A DNA stretch of 64,000 nucleotides from an uncultured Bacteroidales bacterium (lineage in GTDB: Bacteria > Bacteroidota > Bacteroidia > Bacteroidales > Bacteroidaceae). The translations under genes were made by a program, and so were the position numbers. The notes under the pieces were generated by a model, which was not told the DNA's origin, searched no databases, and was given only the letters and a program-made list of their open reading frames with translations. The stretch lies in the NCBI GenBank assembly GCA_902783885.1, contig CACZSQ010000039.1, positions 30,543 to 94,542 of the forward strand, in the 5' to 3' direction. Below, piece after piece: positions 18,401 to 26,639 of the stretch (its first letter is position 1; the number at the start of each line of letters is the position of its first letter).

Positions 18401-19172
18401 CGAACCCATTGACCTGAGCTACCTCATCACCAACGCCACATTCGACGACATGACAGGCGCCACTAAGGCTGATCCTCAAGGTTGGACATGCGAGTATGAG
18501 AGCAAAGACGGTGGTGGTCGAGAAGGCGTGGCCGAGTTCTGGAATGCCAGCGCCTTCAACATCTATCAGGAGATTCCCACACTGAAGGATGGCTACTGGC
18601 GCCTGAGCGTTGATGCTGTGTATCGTGCAGGCAATGCTGCACAAGAAGCTAAAGACGACAATGGCAACTATAAGAACGATGAGTATCTCTATGCCAACGA
18701 TTTGACAACCAAGATCATCCAATGGAGCGATACAAAGCGTGGAGCCATCAAGCCAGACGATCCAGAGACTTACACCCCGATTCAACAGCTCTACACTCAG
18801 GACGGCGTACAGTTTGATGCGCCTAACAGCCAAGCAAACTTCTTGCAGTTCATAGAAAAAGGCCGATATCACAATGTATTGATATTCGGATATGGCGAGG
18901 GCATCGAAGACGCATTATCAGGCAGTATCACCATCGGTTTGAAGAAGACTATTGCAGTTGCCAACGACTGGTGCCCCTTCGACAACTTCAAGCTCGAGTA
19001 CCTCGGCATTGAAAAGCCGACAGCTGTTGAAGGTCTGGGCGCTAAGACTCCTGCCAGCGCAGCCATCAGCACCATCTACAGCATCGATGGTCGCCAGCAG
19101 AGCCAGCTCCGCCGCGGCATCAACATCGTCCGCACAGCTGACGGCAAGGTCACAAAGGTGCTCGTGAAATAA
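15417..19172 (+). CDS. Giant secreted multidomain protein with T9SS-like sorting tail (paralogue 1)
   Basis: 1251 residues. Signal peptide to about residue 20 (ALSCVAMAQ). Residues 30-210 look like a ricin/fascin-type beta domain (FFLMNVGEGQFLTG). Three jelly-roll, carbohydrate-binding-like blocks follow: about 290-445 (from DVTQYVLKNPSFDEG), 620-835 and 995-1200, with helical, FIVAR-like spacers between. The last 35 residues (SIDGRQQSQLRRGINIV, ending KVLVK) match the tail common on secreted Prevotella proteins and resemble a T9SS type A sorting signal. No catalytic motif is seen; a surface adhesin or glycan-binding role is inferred. It has its own promoter and terminator. Confidence 0.75.
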   Translation: MKQRLLSFVAIAALSCVAMAQTWTEPVKPTNPALGFLEIAADPVNGGNFFLMNVGEGQFLTGANVWATQISLSADAIPYMQLTTVEIEEESGIFKLRRTNDANDKFYGDHDREGGYNPPAGRNLLFRGGDDGYVDENGQGGDRFVFNKSDNNNYYYFQSDVTEGKFADAENQYAGSTGAGKYVSFTKAKTDDNIEWVFIPVDEVVIAEYKPLADAYAAQMLIYEARLALYNTLVDAAKYGVDYADASTVYNNPDATVDQLTAAQEELQPEVNHAALMAAIAASSEETPYDVTQYVLKNPSFDEGDKYWTITPGMGQNLQVQSQKYTYNDVTIQNFIEAWRSTGNGPLSDGVICQTVTGLPEGRYRIEADVMAVWQGAALSEDPKGIYLFYNNGKFTLHSESLATGDGEPEHFTFDFDYDGAAEMTIGLMAEKTNQNWMGFDNLKLFAIGEVQTPPSFYALFSEVETSEPYNDEGDDLIANAGLRTSFQNAFSAAYKLADDQNPTKEKAESYENAYQALHDARVALEASIEDYKNLNTLIERIQSDYAAYEGQSMYEDLRTQLNSMMEEYQGGYENGSYTKEQIDAFIAAYDNVLKNYVQGLFDKAAEDAKKNITLDDPINITSLFEHMSYEYSTTAVDKRTEGYPNENPVWINETKSEKFKTQYSTAEIWNDRPFRISRTFEDLPAGRYEIRVHGFYRMAANNENYNNYIADAYVGNEGAFLFAGNKKTAFTNVAAIAETVAFEDFAEIKDGEGDEAPILCYVPNSQAAAHNLFSDAGGKYGDKTELCYIAAATNVKDGTLTVGVEGNDNLQANQWTVWQDFELYYYGAADASALDEEIEALIAVARPISEAGGEGDYLIVVETIINDLKTAIKQGEDAIGVEDATVQNAAITALEDAIAAARENMSVFTEMMALYESRATAMENLTEYSFEDTTYPDLLNEVIQRLDGIFYDEELQENVSFDSQEQMVTYLNRMKDEWYTYLFSLQGIDQATEDEPIDLSYLITNATFDDMTGATKADPQGWTCEYESKDGGGREGVAEFWNASAFNIYQEIPTLKDGYWRLSVDAVYRAGNAAQEAKDDNGNYKNDEYLYANDLTTKIIQWSDTKRGAIKPDDPETYTPIQQLYTQDGVQFDAPNSQANFLQFIEKGRYHNVLIFGYGEGIEDALSGSITIGLKKTIAVANDWCPFDNFKLEYLGIEKPTAVEGLGAKTPASAAISTIYSIDGRQQSQLRRGINIVRTADGKVTKVLVK

Positions 19173-19211
19173 CCGCACACCCTACACCTTATTATATATA
19201 ACATAAGGCAT

Positions 19212-19244
19212 AGTGCCTCGGCCCCGTGGTCGAGGCACTTTTTT
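19212..19244 (+). terminator. Terminator of paralogue 1
   Basis: 9-bp stem (19212-19220 with 19231-19239), 10-base loop, six T. Confidence 0.85.
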
Positions 19245-19334
19245 GTCTGACGTCAACGCCATATGGTGCAGACCTTACTATCGATGCAGGTCTTACAGCC
19301 ATAAGATACAGGTCTTATTCACGTAAGTTATATG

Positions 19335-19537
19335 ATTCAAGTTTCGGATGTAGGAAACTCACTATCTATAAGTGATTTATTGCTATCAAGAATTAGAGAA
19401 TTAGAGAAGTTTTCTCAATATGCGCTACTCTATCATATGAATTGCTGAGAATGAATAGAAAGTTTTTTGCTTGCAAAAACAAGTATAATCTCTAATTCTC
19501 TAATTCTTGACAAAAAAAACACTTCCTAAACTTGAAT
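19335..19537. repeat. MITE-like AT-rich element with nested inverted repeats
   Basis: Outer inverted repeat ATTCAAGTTT (19335-19344) with AAACTTGAAT (19528-19537). Inner perfect 22-bp inverted repeat at 19386-19407 and 19489-19510, itself built of AATTAGAGA direct repeats. A core around 19413-19445 (CTCAATATGC) recurs reversed at 26040-26075. No ORF inside. The remaining spacer to 19650 shows nothing further that I can name. Confidence 0.75.
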
Positions 19538-19664
19538 TATATTACTAACGGCAAAAGTATAGTGAAGCGACCATTGAGGGCTTCATAGACACCCTTAAAT
19601 GTTAATTATCCTTAAGAAAACGCGAATTTAACATGAAAACGAAGGCGGCTAATCGTATTAAGTG

Positions 19665-19672
19665 TACTTTTG
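19665..19672 (+). promoter_or_regulatory. -7 element of paralogue 2 promoter
   Basis: TACTTTTG, with no clear -33; 78 bp before the start codon. Confidence 0.5.
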
Positions 19673-19750
19673 CCACCAAATAAGCTTTATATTGGCTTTA
19701 TATCTCTTTTTTGAATCACATTACTAACTCATTTATTAAAAATTTGCTTT

Positions 19751-22700
19751 ATGAAACACTATCTACTCTCTCTCATGGCTCTCACTACAGCCATGCTTAC
19801 GAGTGCCAGTGCTTGGGCACAGACAGAACTGCCTGACCCAGTGTTGCCGGTGAAGCCTGCCTATCCTACGGTAGAGGGCAATTGGGTTGCACCTGCTGCT
19901 AATGGCATCTTTTACATTTACAATGTAGGTTCTGGACAATTTCTTGGAACAGGTAGAGAATATGGTTGTCGTTCTATCACAACCAATGAACATCTACTTA
20001 AAACCACTGATGCAGTATGGGCTGTTAAAGAAAACAGCAACACCATTGTCCCTTACCAACTCATTCTCATTAATGAGGGCGCAGCTATCGATGGCTACGA
20101 AGGTCCCTGGTATTATATGCAACGCCAAAATTGCTCTGGCGGCCAAGGTCCCTACCTCTGCCATGAAGGCAATGCAGGTTGGGCTGATGGAACAGAAGGC
20201 CGTCGCGACCAAGACAAGAACGGCTATTGGCGTATTGAGCAAACCGAACAGGGTTATATCCTCCGTCCATTTGATGTTATCACCATTGTTGACGAGGAAG
20301 GATCTCCTATTCTGGATGGCTCTGGAAATGAACAGCATAAAATTACCGATAACGCTTTTGGTCTGCATAACACCAACATGACAGACAAATATGCCTACAC
20401 TTGGACAGACCGCCCCGTTGACGCTACTTCTTATGTTCATTGGAAGTTCATCGACGCTAGTGCTCCAGAAGATGCTGAGGCAATATTGAACAATGAGGAA
20501 GCCAAGGCTCAATACAAGGCTGCAATGGAAGTTTACGATAGCGAATTTGCCATCTACAACGCCAAGCTCGCCCTGAAGGCCACCATCGCTCAGGCAGAGG
20601 AGGTTAGCATTGATGTTACTGAAGCTATCAACATCTACAATTCTGCCGAGGCCACTCTCGAACAGGTGCAAAAGCAGAACAACCATCTGCAAGCTGAAAT
20701 GGCTGGTCTGAAGTACAAAGACATCTCTGAATTCAATATCGCTACAGACGACAACCCGCAGGATGTCACAGAATACGTGCTGATTAATCCTGACTTCGAG
20801 AAAGATTATGCAGCATGGAAGAGCTATACCGAAGTGGACGGATGGGATATCACCATCGCAGCTCAGAACCGAAACCTGCAAGAAACTGCCGGCACCACCA
20901 ATGAAGAGTTAGGCTATGTGAAGATTGACCACTTCCTGGAAGCATGGAATGGAAGTGCTCTGGGCGACGGCACTATCTCCCAGACAATTTACGGTCTTCC
21001 TGCTGGTAAGTATGTGCTGGAATGTGATGCCTTCACGGGACAGGGCACAAAAACCTTCGAAGGTATTTATATCTTTATTCAGAGCGATAACGGCATCGAA
21101 AAGAAGCGCATGAATACGCCCGACGGACAGCCCATGCACTTTACTGTCACCTACCTCAACGAGGGCAGTGATTTCCTGACCTTCGGTCTGATGGCTGAAA
21201 GCACAAACGCCAACTGGATTGGATGCGACAACTTCAAGCTCACCTTCTACGGTGCAACCACCAAGACTCAGGCACAGTTGGATTTGGAGGCTGCCATTGA
21301 AGCCGCAGAGTTATATCAGGAAGAGGTGACTGACAAATACTACAACGCTGCTGTCAAGACCGCGTTCGAAAAAGCCATCAGCGATGCTCAAGATGTAGCA
21401 GATGGCACCGACGAGGAGTGCGTGACAGCTAAAACGAAACTTGAAACTGCACAGGCAGCTGTGGCCAACTCCATCGAAGCCTACAAAGTACTCCTGAGCT
21501 ATCTCGACCGCACAGGCGGCAAGAACCTGCTCGGCCAATACTACGATATTGCCGATGGTTGCGGCATGACAGAACTGACAACGAAGTGGCAGGATTGGCT
21601 GGATTCTTGGGATGATGCCTACGAAGAAGGCACGATGACGGATGAGGAGATTTACGAAAAGACTGCAAGCATCTATCCCGATCTGAAGGCTGCATGGCTC
21701 AACGTGAATGTTGAAAACGTTAAAGTTGGCACAGACCTGACCTGGTTGATTGAGAACGCCGACTTTGAGGAAGGCGGTGTCTATACCGCTGGTTCTGGCG
21801 GCTCCATCCCTGGTTGGACAATTGTCAGCGGTGATATTACCCGCAAGGACCACGTCATCGAGGCCTACCATCGTCTATTAGACTTCCAGCAGGTCATCCC
21901 CAATATGCCTGCCGGTGTGTATGATGTAACTTTGCAAGGCTTCGTCCGCCACGATGACCCAGAACAAAATGATAACAAGAGCACCATTTTCTATGGTGGT
22001 GATTCTAAAGCTACGCTTATGCAGCGCAGCGACCAATGGCACGCTACTGGTTTCTATCTGAGTAATAGCCAAGGAGATCCCTGCGGCGGTGCCAACAAGG
22101 ATCAGGATATCACCAACAGCCATGGTGAAGCTGTCAAGGTGCCCAACGGCATGAGCGGCTTCTATTTCTGGGAGGATGAAGAAAACACCGGTGGCGAGAC
22201 TATGGATTATGCCAACTGGAAGCCTGGCGACAAGTACTACACCAACCATATCAAGGTCATCCTGAAAGCAGACGGAGACCTCACTATTGGTCTGAAGAGC
22301 CTTGACACCCACGACTGGATTATCTGGGACAATTTCGGTCTCTCCTATCTGGGACAGGATGCCAACATCTATGACGAGATGATTCAAGATAAAGTAAAAG
22401 AACTTGATAAGGTTTGCGATCCCGAAACGATTATCATCACCTCCGGCGGCCAACAGAAGGTTGATGACCTCAAGGACGAGATTAAAACTAAAGAGGGCAC
22501 ACTGGATGCTGACACCGAGGCTGAGTACGAGGACAAGATTGACGCCCTCATCAACTACCTGAACGAGGGTCACAAGCTGGCCATCAGTCTCCGCGACGAC
22601 TTGAGCGATTACAATGAGATTCGTCTTGTTAGTCAGGATTTATTCTCTGACGATGAGAATGGATTTGTATCTTGGGTGGGCGATCTGTTAGGCTATCTCC

Positions 22701-23728
22701 CAACTGACGACTACGGTATGCTGCCCGCAGAAGATGACATAAAGGATGATGCGTACAAAGGCACCATCAATAACAACGAGGCCCTGCAGGCAACGACTAT
22801 AGACATGAACCGCCGTATGGCTGACTATGTGATGCAGTTTGCTGCCGCAAACCCCTACAAAGAGAATGAGGGAACCTTCTATGGCAACGCTACTGAAGCT
22901 ATCTTCAACCCACGCTATACCAAATACGCCGACGAAAATCAGACCACTAGAGGCTGGACCATGGAAGTAGCCGACAGCATCAAGGGCAAGGTCATTGGCC
23001 TGGGCAACAGCTACGCTGAGGTATTCGACTGCTCCAACTTCGTCGTCTCTCAGACCGTGAGAGGTCTCTATCCCGGCTGGTACCTGCTGACCGTAGATGG
23101 CTTCTATCGTCCCGGACTGCCCAAAGAAGAAGACACAAAGAAAGTGTTCACCACTGAGGACGCACAGAAACAGTACGTGGAGATGTTTGCTGAGAGCGGT
23201 GACCTGAAGTACAGCCACCCGCTGATGAACATCATGGCCAATGCTCAGACCATGTCTATTGTTGGCGGCGATATCAATGTGACCATCGGTGAAGAAGAAT
23301 TATATATTCCTGATAATATGGCAAGCGCTGCCACCTACCTGCAGCAGGAAGTAGGGCACCTTGTAGGAGAGCAAGAAGTCTATTACCAGATTGCTGTTTT
23401 GCCCGAATTTGGTACATTTAGCTATAACTCCGTCTATCGCAACGGTATGCTTGTTCAGGTGGATGAGAGCGGCGAGATGACCATCGGCCTGCGCAAGGAA
23501 GATCTTTGGGTTTACCATGACTGGACATTCTTCGGCAACTGGACGCTGACCTACTTCGGCGACGAGGAGAACATCCCGACCGCTGTGGAGACCGTGGAAG
23601 CCAAGAGCGCCAAGAACATGATTCAGGATATCTTCACCATCGACGGCCGTCAGGCACAGCGCCTGCAGCGCGGCATCAACATCGTCCGCACATCCGATGG
23701 CAAGATCCACAAAGTGCTCGTAAAGTAA
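19751..23728 (+). CDS. Giant secreted multidomain protein with T9SS-like sorting tail (paralogue 2)
   Basis: 1325 residues with the same plan as its upstream neighbour: signal peptide (STSASAWAQ-type), an N-terminal beta domain (FYIYNVGSGQFLGTG), then carbohydrate-binding-like blocks at about 338-510 (DVTEYVLINPDFEKD), 660-870 and 1050-1280, helical spacers, and the tail TIDGRQAQRLQRGINIV ending KVLVK. Similar blocks in the two proteins (ending NWMGFDNLKLF and NWIGCDNFKLTFYG) show that they arose by duplication and diverged. No catalytic residues are evident. The likely place is the cell surface after export by Sec and a type IX-like route. It is monocistronic, with a terminator at 23753-23781. 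Confidence 0.75.
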   Translation: MKHYLLSLMALTTAMLTSASAWAQTELPDPVLPVKPAYPTVEGNWVAPAANGIFYIYNVGSGQFLGTGREYGCRSITTNEHLLKTTDAVWAVKENSNTIVPYQLILINEGAAIDGYEGPWYYMQRQNCSGGQGPYLCHEGNAGWADGTEGRRDQDKNGYWRIEQTEQGYILRPFDVITIVDEEGSPILDGSGNEQHKITDNAFGLHNTNMTDKYAYTWTDRPVDATSYVHWKFIDASAPEDAEAILNNEEAKAQYKAAMEVYDSEFAIYNAKLALKATIAQAEEVSIDVTEAINIYNSAEATLEQVQKQNNHLQAEMAGLKYKDISEFNIATDDNPQDVTEYVLINPDFEKDYAAWKSYTEVDGWDITIAAQNRNLQETAGTTNEELGYVKIDHFLEAWNGSALGDGTISQTIYGLPAGKYVLECDAFTGQGTKTFEGIYIFIQSDNGIEKKRMNTPDGQPMHFTVTYLNEGSDFLTFGLMAESTNANWIGCDNFKLTFYGATTKTQAQLDLEAAIEAAELYQEEVTDKYYNAAVKTAFEKAISDAQDVADGTDEECVTAKTKLETAQAAVANSIEAYKVLLSYLDRTGGKNLLGQYYDIADGCGMTELTTKWQDWLDSWDDAYEEGTMTDEEIYEKTASIYPDLKAAWLNVNVENVKVGTDLTWLIENADFEEGGVYTAGSGGSIPGWTIVSGDITRKDHVIEAYHRLLDFQQVIPNMPAGVYDVTLQGFVRHDDPEQNDNKSTIFYGGDSKATLMQRSDQWHATGFYLSNSQGDPCGGANKDQDITNSHGEAVKVPNGMSGFYFWEDEENTGGETMDYANWKPGDKYYTNHIKVILKADGDLTIGLKSLDTHDWIIWDNFGLSYLGQDANIYDEMIQDKVKELDKVCDPETIIITSGGQQKVDDLKDEIKTKEGTLDADTEAEYEDKIDALINYLNEGHKLAISLRDDLSDYNEIRLVSQDLFSDDENGFVSWVGDLLGYLPTDDYGMLPAEDDIKDDAYKGTINNNEALQATTIDMNRRMADYVMQFAAANPYKENEGTFYGNATEAIFNPRYTKYADENQTTRGWTMEVADSIKGKVIGLGNSYAEVFDCSNFVVSQTVRGLYPGWYLLTVDGFYRPGLPKEEDTKKVFTTEDAQKQYVEMFAESGDLKYSHPLMNIMANAQTMSIVGGDINVTIGEEELYIPDNMASAATYLQQEVGHLVGEQEVYYQIAVLPEFGTFSYNSVYRNGMLVQVDESGEMTIGLRKEDLWVYHDWTFFGNWTLTYFGDEENIPTAVETVEAKSAKNMIQDIFTIDGRQAQRLQRGINIVRTSDGKIHKVLVK

Positions 23729-23752
23729 TACCCGCACAACATCATCAATATG

Positions 23753-23781
23753 AGCCCTGCGCAAACTGCGCAGGGCTTTTT
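23753..23781 (+). terminator. Terminator of paralogue 2
   Basis: 11-bp perfect stem (23753-23763 with 23767-23777), AAC loop, five T. Confidence 0.92.
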
Positions 23782-23792
23782 CTTGTCTTTTC

Positions 23793-23824
23793 TTTGGCGA
23801 AATGAAAGAGAAGTCGTACCTTTG
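23793..23824 (+). promoter_or_regulatory. Promoter of the small membrane protein pair
   Basis: TTTG at 23793-23796, 20 bp, TACCTTTG at 23817-23824: consensus. The predicted transcript start (about 23829-23831) falls on the ATG of the first gene. Confidence 0.8.
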
Positions 23825-23828
23825 CCAC

Positions 23829-24071
23829 ATGAATAACAAAAAAGTGGCAGATAATTCCACAAAACATAGGCACAAGAATGAGCAGAGTACCCTTCACTAT
23901 GAAGCTGGTAAATTCTGCCTTGACATAGCAAAACTTGTTTTTGCAGGTGTCATATTAGTAGGATTAATGAAACAAGATATGGAGTTTTCTATTCAATTCT
24001 CCTTAGGTCTTTTCGCTGTTGGTGTTTTTTGCTTTTATGGTTTTCTACTTATTTACTCGTCAAAAAAATAA
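23829..24071 (+). CDS. Small two-helix membrane protein
   Basis: 80 residues from the ATG at 23829. A polar, Lys/His-rich N-terminus (about 30 residues) is followed by two transmembrane helices (LVFAGVILVGLM and GLFAVGVFCFYGFLLIY), ending in Lys-Lys. It resembles small Bacteroidales two-helix proteins of unknown function (DUF6722-like; not certain). The start at 23802 is excluded because the promoter lies downstream of it. With the -7 ending at 23824, the mRNA would begin at or within two bases of the ATG, so it is probably leaderless. The next, 31-codon gene follows 5 bp later. Confidence 0.7.
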   Translation: MNNKKVADNSTKHRHKNEQSTLHYEAGKFCLDIAKLVFAGVILVGLMKQDMEFSIQFSLGLFAVGVFCFYGFLLIYSSKK

Positions 24072-24076
24072 AGACA

Positions 24077-24172
24077 ATGGAACTTGTAATCTTATTTGCC
24101 GCAATGTCCGTCATCGGCCTTATAGGCATAGCGATAGAATTATACAAATTAAGACAACATTCTGTTGATTAA
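24077..24172 (+). CDS. 31-residue single-span membrane miniprotein
   Basis: ATG at 24077, stop at 24170-24172. The product begins [18 protein letters not shown], a hydrophobic helix, and ends in a charged tail ([11 protein letters not shown]). It starts 5 bp after the stop of the small two-helix protein and ends 13 bp before rfbA, so it fits an operon. The clean helix plus basic tail and tight spacing support a real gene. Function unknown. Confidence 0.55.
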   Translation: MELVILFAAMSVIGLIGIAIELYKLRQHSVD

Positions 24173-24185
24173 TCCCTTTGAGATA

Positions 24186-25067
24186 ATGAAAGGAATCGTT
24201 CTTGCCGGAGGGTCAGGCACGCGCCTCTACCCCATCACCAAAGGTGTGTCGAAACAGATGCTTCCTGTTTTTGACAAACCCATGATTTATTATCCCATCT
24301 CCACGCTGATGCTGGCCGGCATCCGCGAGATTCTGATTATCTCCACGCCTACGGACCTGCCGGCGTTCCGACGCCTGCTAGGCGACGGTTCGGACTTCGG
24401 CGTGCGCTTCGAATATGCTGAACAGCCCTCTCCTGACGGACTGGCACAGGCTTTCATCATCGGCCGCGACTTCATCGGCGACGACTGTGCCTGCCTTGTA
24501 TTGGGTGACAACATCTTCTATGGTGCAGGCTTCAGTGCCATGCTCAAGGAGGCTGTGCGCACAGCCGAAGAGGAGCAGAAGGCTACCATCTTCGGCTATT
24601 GGGTCAACGATCCCGAGCGCTACGGTGTGGCTGAGTTCGATGCCGCCGGCAACTGCCTGAGCATCGAGGAGAAGCCCGAACACCCGAAAAGCAACTACGC
24701 CGTGGTGGGACTCTACTTCTACCCCAACCGTGTGGTGGATGTGGCCACAACCATCAAGCCCTCGGCACGCGGCGAGCTGGAAATCACGACCGTGAACCAG
24801 CGCTTCCTGAGCGACGGCGACCTGATGGTGCAGACGCTGGGGCGCGGCTTCGCATGGCTGGACACCGGCACTCATGACAGCCTCAGCGAGGCCTCGACCT
24901 TCATCGAGGTGATTGAGAAGCGCCAAGGACTGAAGGTGGCCTGCCTCGAGGGCATCGCCTACCGCCGTGGCTGGATCAGCGCCGAGAAACTGTGCCAGCT
25001 GGCTGAGCCGATGAAGAAAAACCAGTATGGGCAGTACCTGCTGAAGCTGGCAAGCGAAGGACGTTAA
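24186..25067 (+). CDS. rfbA: Glucose-1-phosphate thymidylyltransferase
   Basis: Makes dTDP-glucose from glucose-1-phosphate and dTTP, first step to dTDP-rhamnose and other deoxysugars. 293 residues from ATG 24186, the normal length. The nucleotidyltransferase signature is [16 protein letters not shown] with [17 protein letters not shown], followed by [10 protein letters not shown] and the [10 protein letters not shown] block. An upstream TTG at 24165 would add seven unconserved residues. The rfbB, rfbC and rfbD genes are not in the window, although rfbA sits beside export genes for a polysaccharide. Confidence 0.96.
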   Translation: MKGIVLAGGSGTRLYPITKGVSKQMLPVFDKPMIYYPISTLMLAGIREILIISTPTDLPAFRRLLGDGSDFGVRFEYAEQPSPDGLAQAFIIGRDFIGDDCACLVLGDNIFYGAGFSAMLKEAVRTAEEEQKATIFGYWVNDPERYGVAEFDAAGNCLSIEEKPEHPKSNYAVVGLYFYPNRVVDVATTIKPSARGELEITTVNQRFLSDGDLMVQTLGRGFAWLDTGTHDSLSEASTFIEVIEKRQGLKVACLEGIAYRRGWISAEKLCQLAEPMKKNQYGQYLLKLASEGR

Positions 25068-25125
25068 CGTCAAGTTCTTAACGATAAATCATAAGCAATA
25101 AACTATAAACAATAATCACACTGAC

Positions 25126-25944
25126 ATGAAAAAGATTTCCATTCTCACGCTGATGGCTGTGGTGGCCATGTGCCTCTCCTCATGTGTCAGCAGCAAGAAA
25201 ATCATCTATTTCCAGGGCGCAGACTCCATCTACGCCCAGGCTCAGCAAATCCAGCAGAAGTACGAGATGAAGCTGAAGCCCGCCGACCAAGTGCTCATCA
25301 AGGTGACCTGCGACAGCCCTGAACTGTTGGAGCTCTTCAACTCCGACGTCATCATGGGCTCCAGCAGCCGTACCGGTAGCTCGTCCAGCTACGCTTCCGG
25401 CAGTATGACCAACGCCTACGGCTACACAGTGGACAACAACGGTTTCCTGACGCTGCCTGTCATCGGCAAGGTGCAGGTTGAGCACCTCACCTGCGACGAG
25501 GCTGCCGTTGTCATCGAGGACGCCATCAAGGCACAGAACATCATCAAGGATCCTGAAGTGACAGTGCGCCTGCTGAATGCCCGCGTGACAGTGCTCGGCG
25601 CTGTCAAGGGGCCGCGCGTGGTGACGCTCACCTCTGAGCGTAACACCGTGCTCGACGTGCTCTCGCAGTGCGGCGACGTGAGCGACCAGGCTTTGCGCCA
25701 GAAGGTGACACTCTTCCGCGAAGAGGACGGCATCCGCACCATGTATCACATGGACCTGACACAAGCAGACATCTTCGAGAACCCTGCCTTCTACGTGCAG
25801 CAGAACGACCTCGTCTATGTGCAGCCCAACAAGAGCCAGAACGTGAAGAGTTCCGCATTCTCCACCTTCCTGAGCTCTGCTGCCAGCATCGTGGGCTTCG
25901 TCACCAGCCTCACGGCGCTCATCATCAGCCTCTCCAAGAAGTAA
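25126..25944 (+). CDS. Polysaccharide export lipoprotein (Wza-like)
   Basis: 272 residues. Lipoprotein signal with Cys20 (MCLSSCVSSKK). A polysaccharide-export (Poly_export) domain begins at about residue 50 (LKPADQVLIKVTCDS) with a Ser-rich insertion (GSSSRTGSSSSYASGS), then an SLBB domain (ARVTVLGAVKGPRVV) and a C-terminal hydrophobic helix (FSTFLSSAASIVGFVTSLTALIISL) like the alpha-barrel helix of Wza. It should form the outer-membrane exit pore. The BY-kinase that would pair with it lies 700 bp away on the other strand, ending towards this gene. Confidence 0.9.
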   Translation: MKKISILTLMAVVAMCLSSCVSSKKIIYFQGADSIYAQAQQIQQKYEMKLKPADQVLIKVTCDSPELLELFNSDVIMGSSSRTGSSSSYASGSMTNAYGYTVDNNGFLTLPVIGKVQVEHLTCDEAAVVIEDAIKAQNIIKDPEVTVRLLNARVTVLGAVKGPRVVTLTSERNTVLDVLSQCGDVSDQALRQKVTLFREEDGIRTMYHMDLTQADIFENPAFYVQQNDLVYVQPNKSQNVKSSAFSTFLSSAASIVGFVTSLTALIISLSKK

Positions 25945-25971
25945 GAGATTATCTCTTGACAACTCCCGAAT

Positions 25972-26012
25972 ATCATCCGCAATGTCGTCATGGCATTGCG
26001 GATGATTCTTTT
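25972..26012 (+). terminator. Terminator of the Wza-like lipoprotein gene
   Basis: 13-bp perfect stem (25972-25984 with 25994-26006), 9-base loop, T-rich tail. Confidence 0.92.
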
Positions 26013-26019
26013 TGTGCAC

Positions 26020-26098
26020 TAGCTTTTGCAAGCAAAAACAATCCAATTCATTTGATTGAGTAATGCATATTGAGAACAGTACTCTAAATCTCTAATAG
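26020..26098. repeat. Partial, inverted copy of the element at 19335-19537
   Basis: Read on the minus strand it contains CTCAATATGCATTACTC then ATCAAATGAATTG and TTTTTGCTTGCAAAAG, closely matching 19413-19480 on the plus strand. Only the core is kept; the 22-bp arms are degenerate. Confidence 0.7.
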
Positions 26099-26378
26099 AT
26101 GTTTCGGATGTAATTCTCCACCACAGATTACACGGATTACACTGATTCTTGTCCTCTGGATTTCAAAATTTCATTCTATATTACACAGATTCTTGGCAAC
26201 ACGCTACGCAGGTGTTGAGTGCAGAACAGGCCTAAGTGACCGCGTTGAATGCCATCGAGACCCGCGAAGCGTCTCGCGCAATAATCTGTGGAATGAGTAA
26301 CCAGAATTCATGATGGCCAATAGCTTTGAATCTGTGGAATCTGAGAAATCTGTGGTGAGATTAAACTTCCGAAACATG
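26099..26378. repeat. 280-bp inverted-repeat element with CCACAGATTACAC motif
   Basis: Ends are ATGTTTCGGA (26099-26108) and its complement TCCGAAACAT (26369-26378). About 50 bp on each side pair imperfectly, including CCACAGATTACACGGATT on the left and ATCTGTGGAATCTGAG plus AATCTGTGGTGAG on the right. ACAGATTACAC-type strings are common spacer repeats in Bacteroidales. The middle contains no convincing ORF. Confidence 0.65.
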
Positions 26379-26439
26379 AATTCTCTAATTCTTGATTGTA
26401 ATAAATTGCCAGAAAGACAACAAGCTTCAACATTCAAAG

Positions 26440-26571
26440 CCTTAGGGCAATGGACCAAAACCCTTAGGGCAATAAGCCTAAACCCTTAGGACAATGAGCC
26501 AAAAGCCTTAGGGCAATGGGACAAAAGCCTTAGGGCTGTTAGCTTACACCCTTGGGGCTGCACCATTGTGA
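26440..26571. repeat. 22-bp tandem repeat, six units
   Basis: Exact 22-bp period: units start at 26440, 26462, 26484, 26506, 26528 and 26550. Each begins CCTTAGGGCAAT or a variant; the first four differ in a few positions, the last two are more diverged. It sits just past the terminator of the BY-kinase gene. Confidence 0.9.
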
Positions 26572-26577
26572 TAAAAG

Positions 26578-26618
26578 AGTTAGGGGCTGTGTCGTTCGAT
26601 TCGACACAGCCCCTAACT
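26578..26618 (-). terminator. Terminator of the BY-kinase gene
   Basis: 17-bp perfect stem (26578-26594 with 26602-26618), 7-base loop, then TTTTAT on the minus strand. Confidence 0.9.
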
Positions 26619-26639
26619 GTTATTGATGTCTGAGAGAGC

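Noticed and set aside
25180-26046. Minus-strand ORF of 288 codons, His/Glu-rich
   Set aside because: Long shadow of the Wza-like lipoprotein gene; composition is that of an antisense frame and no promoter precedes it.
26440-26571. CRISPR array
   Set aside because: Units are contiguous 22-bp repeats without spacers and no cas genes are present.
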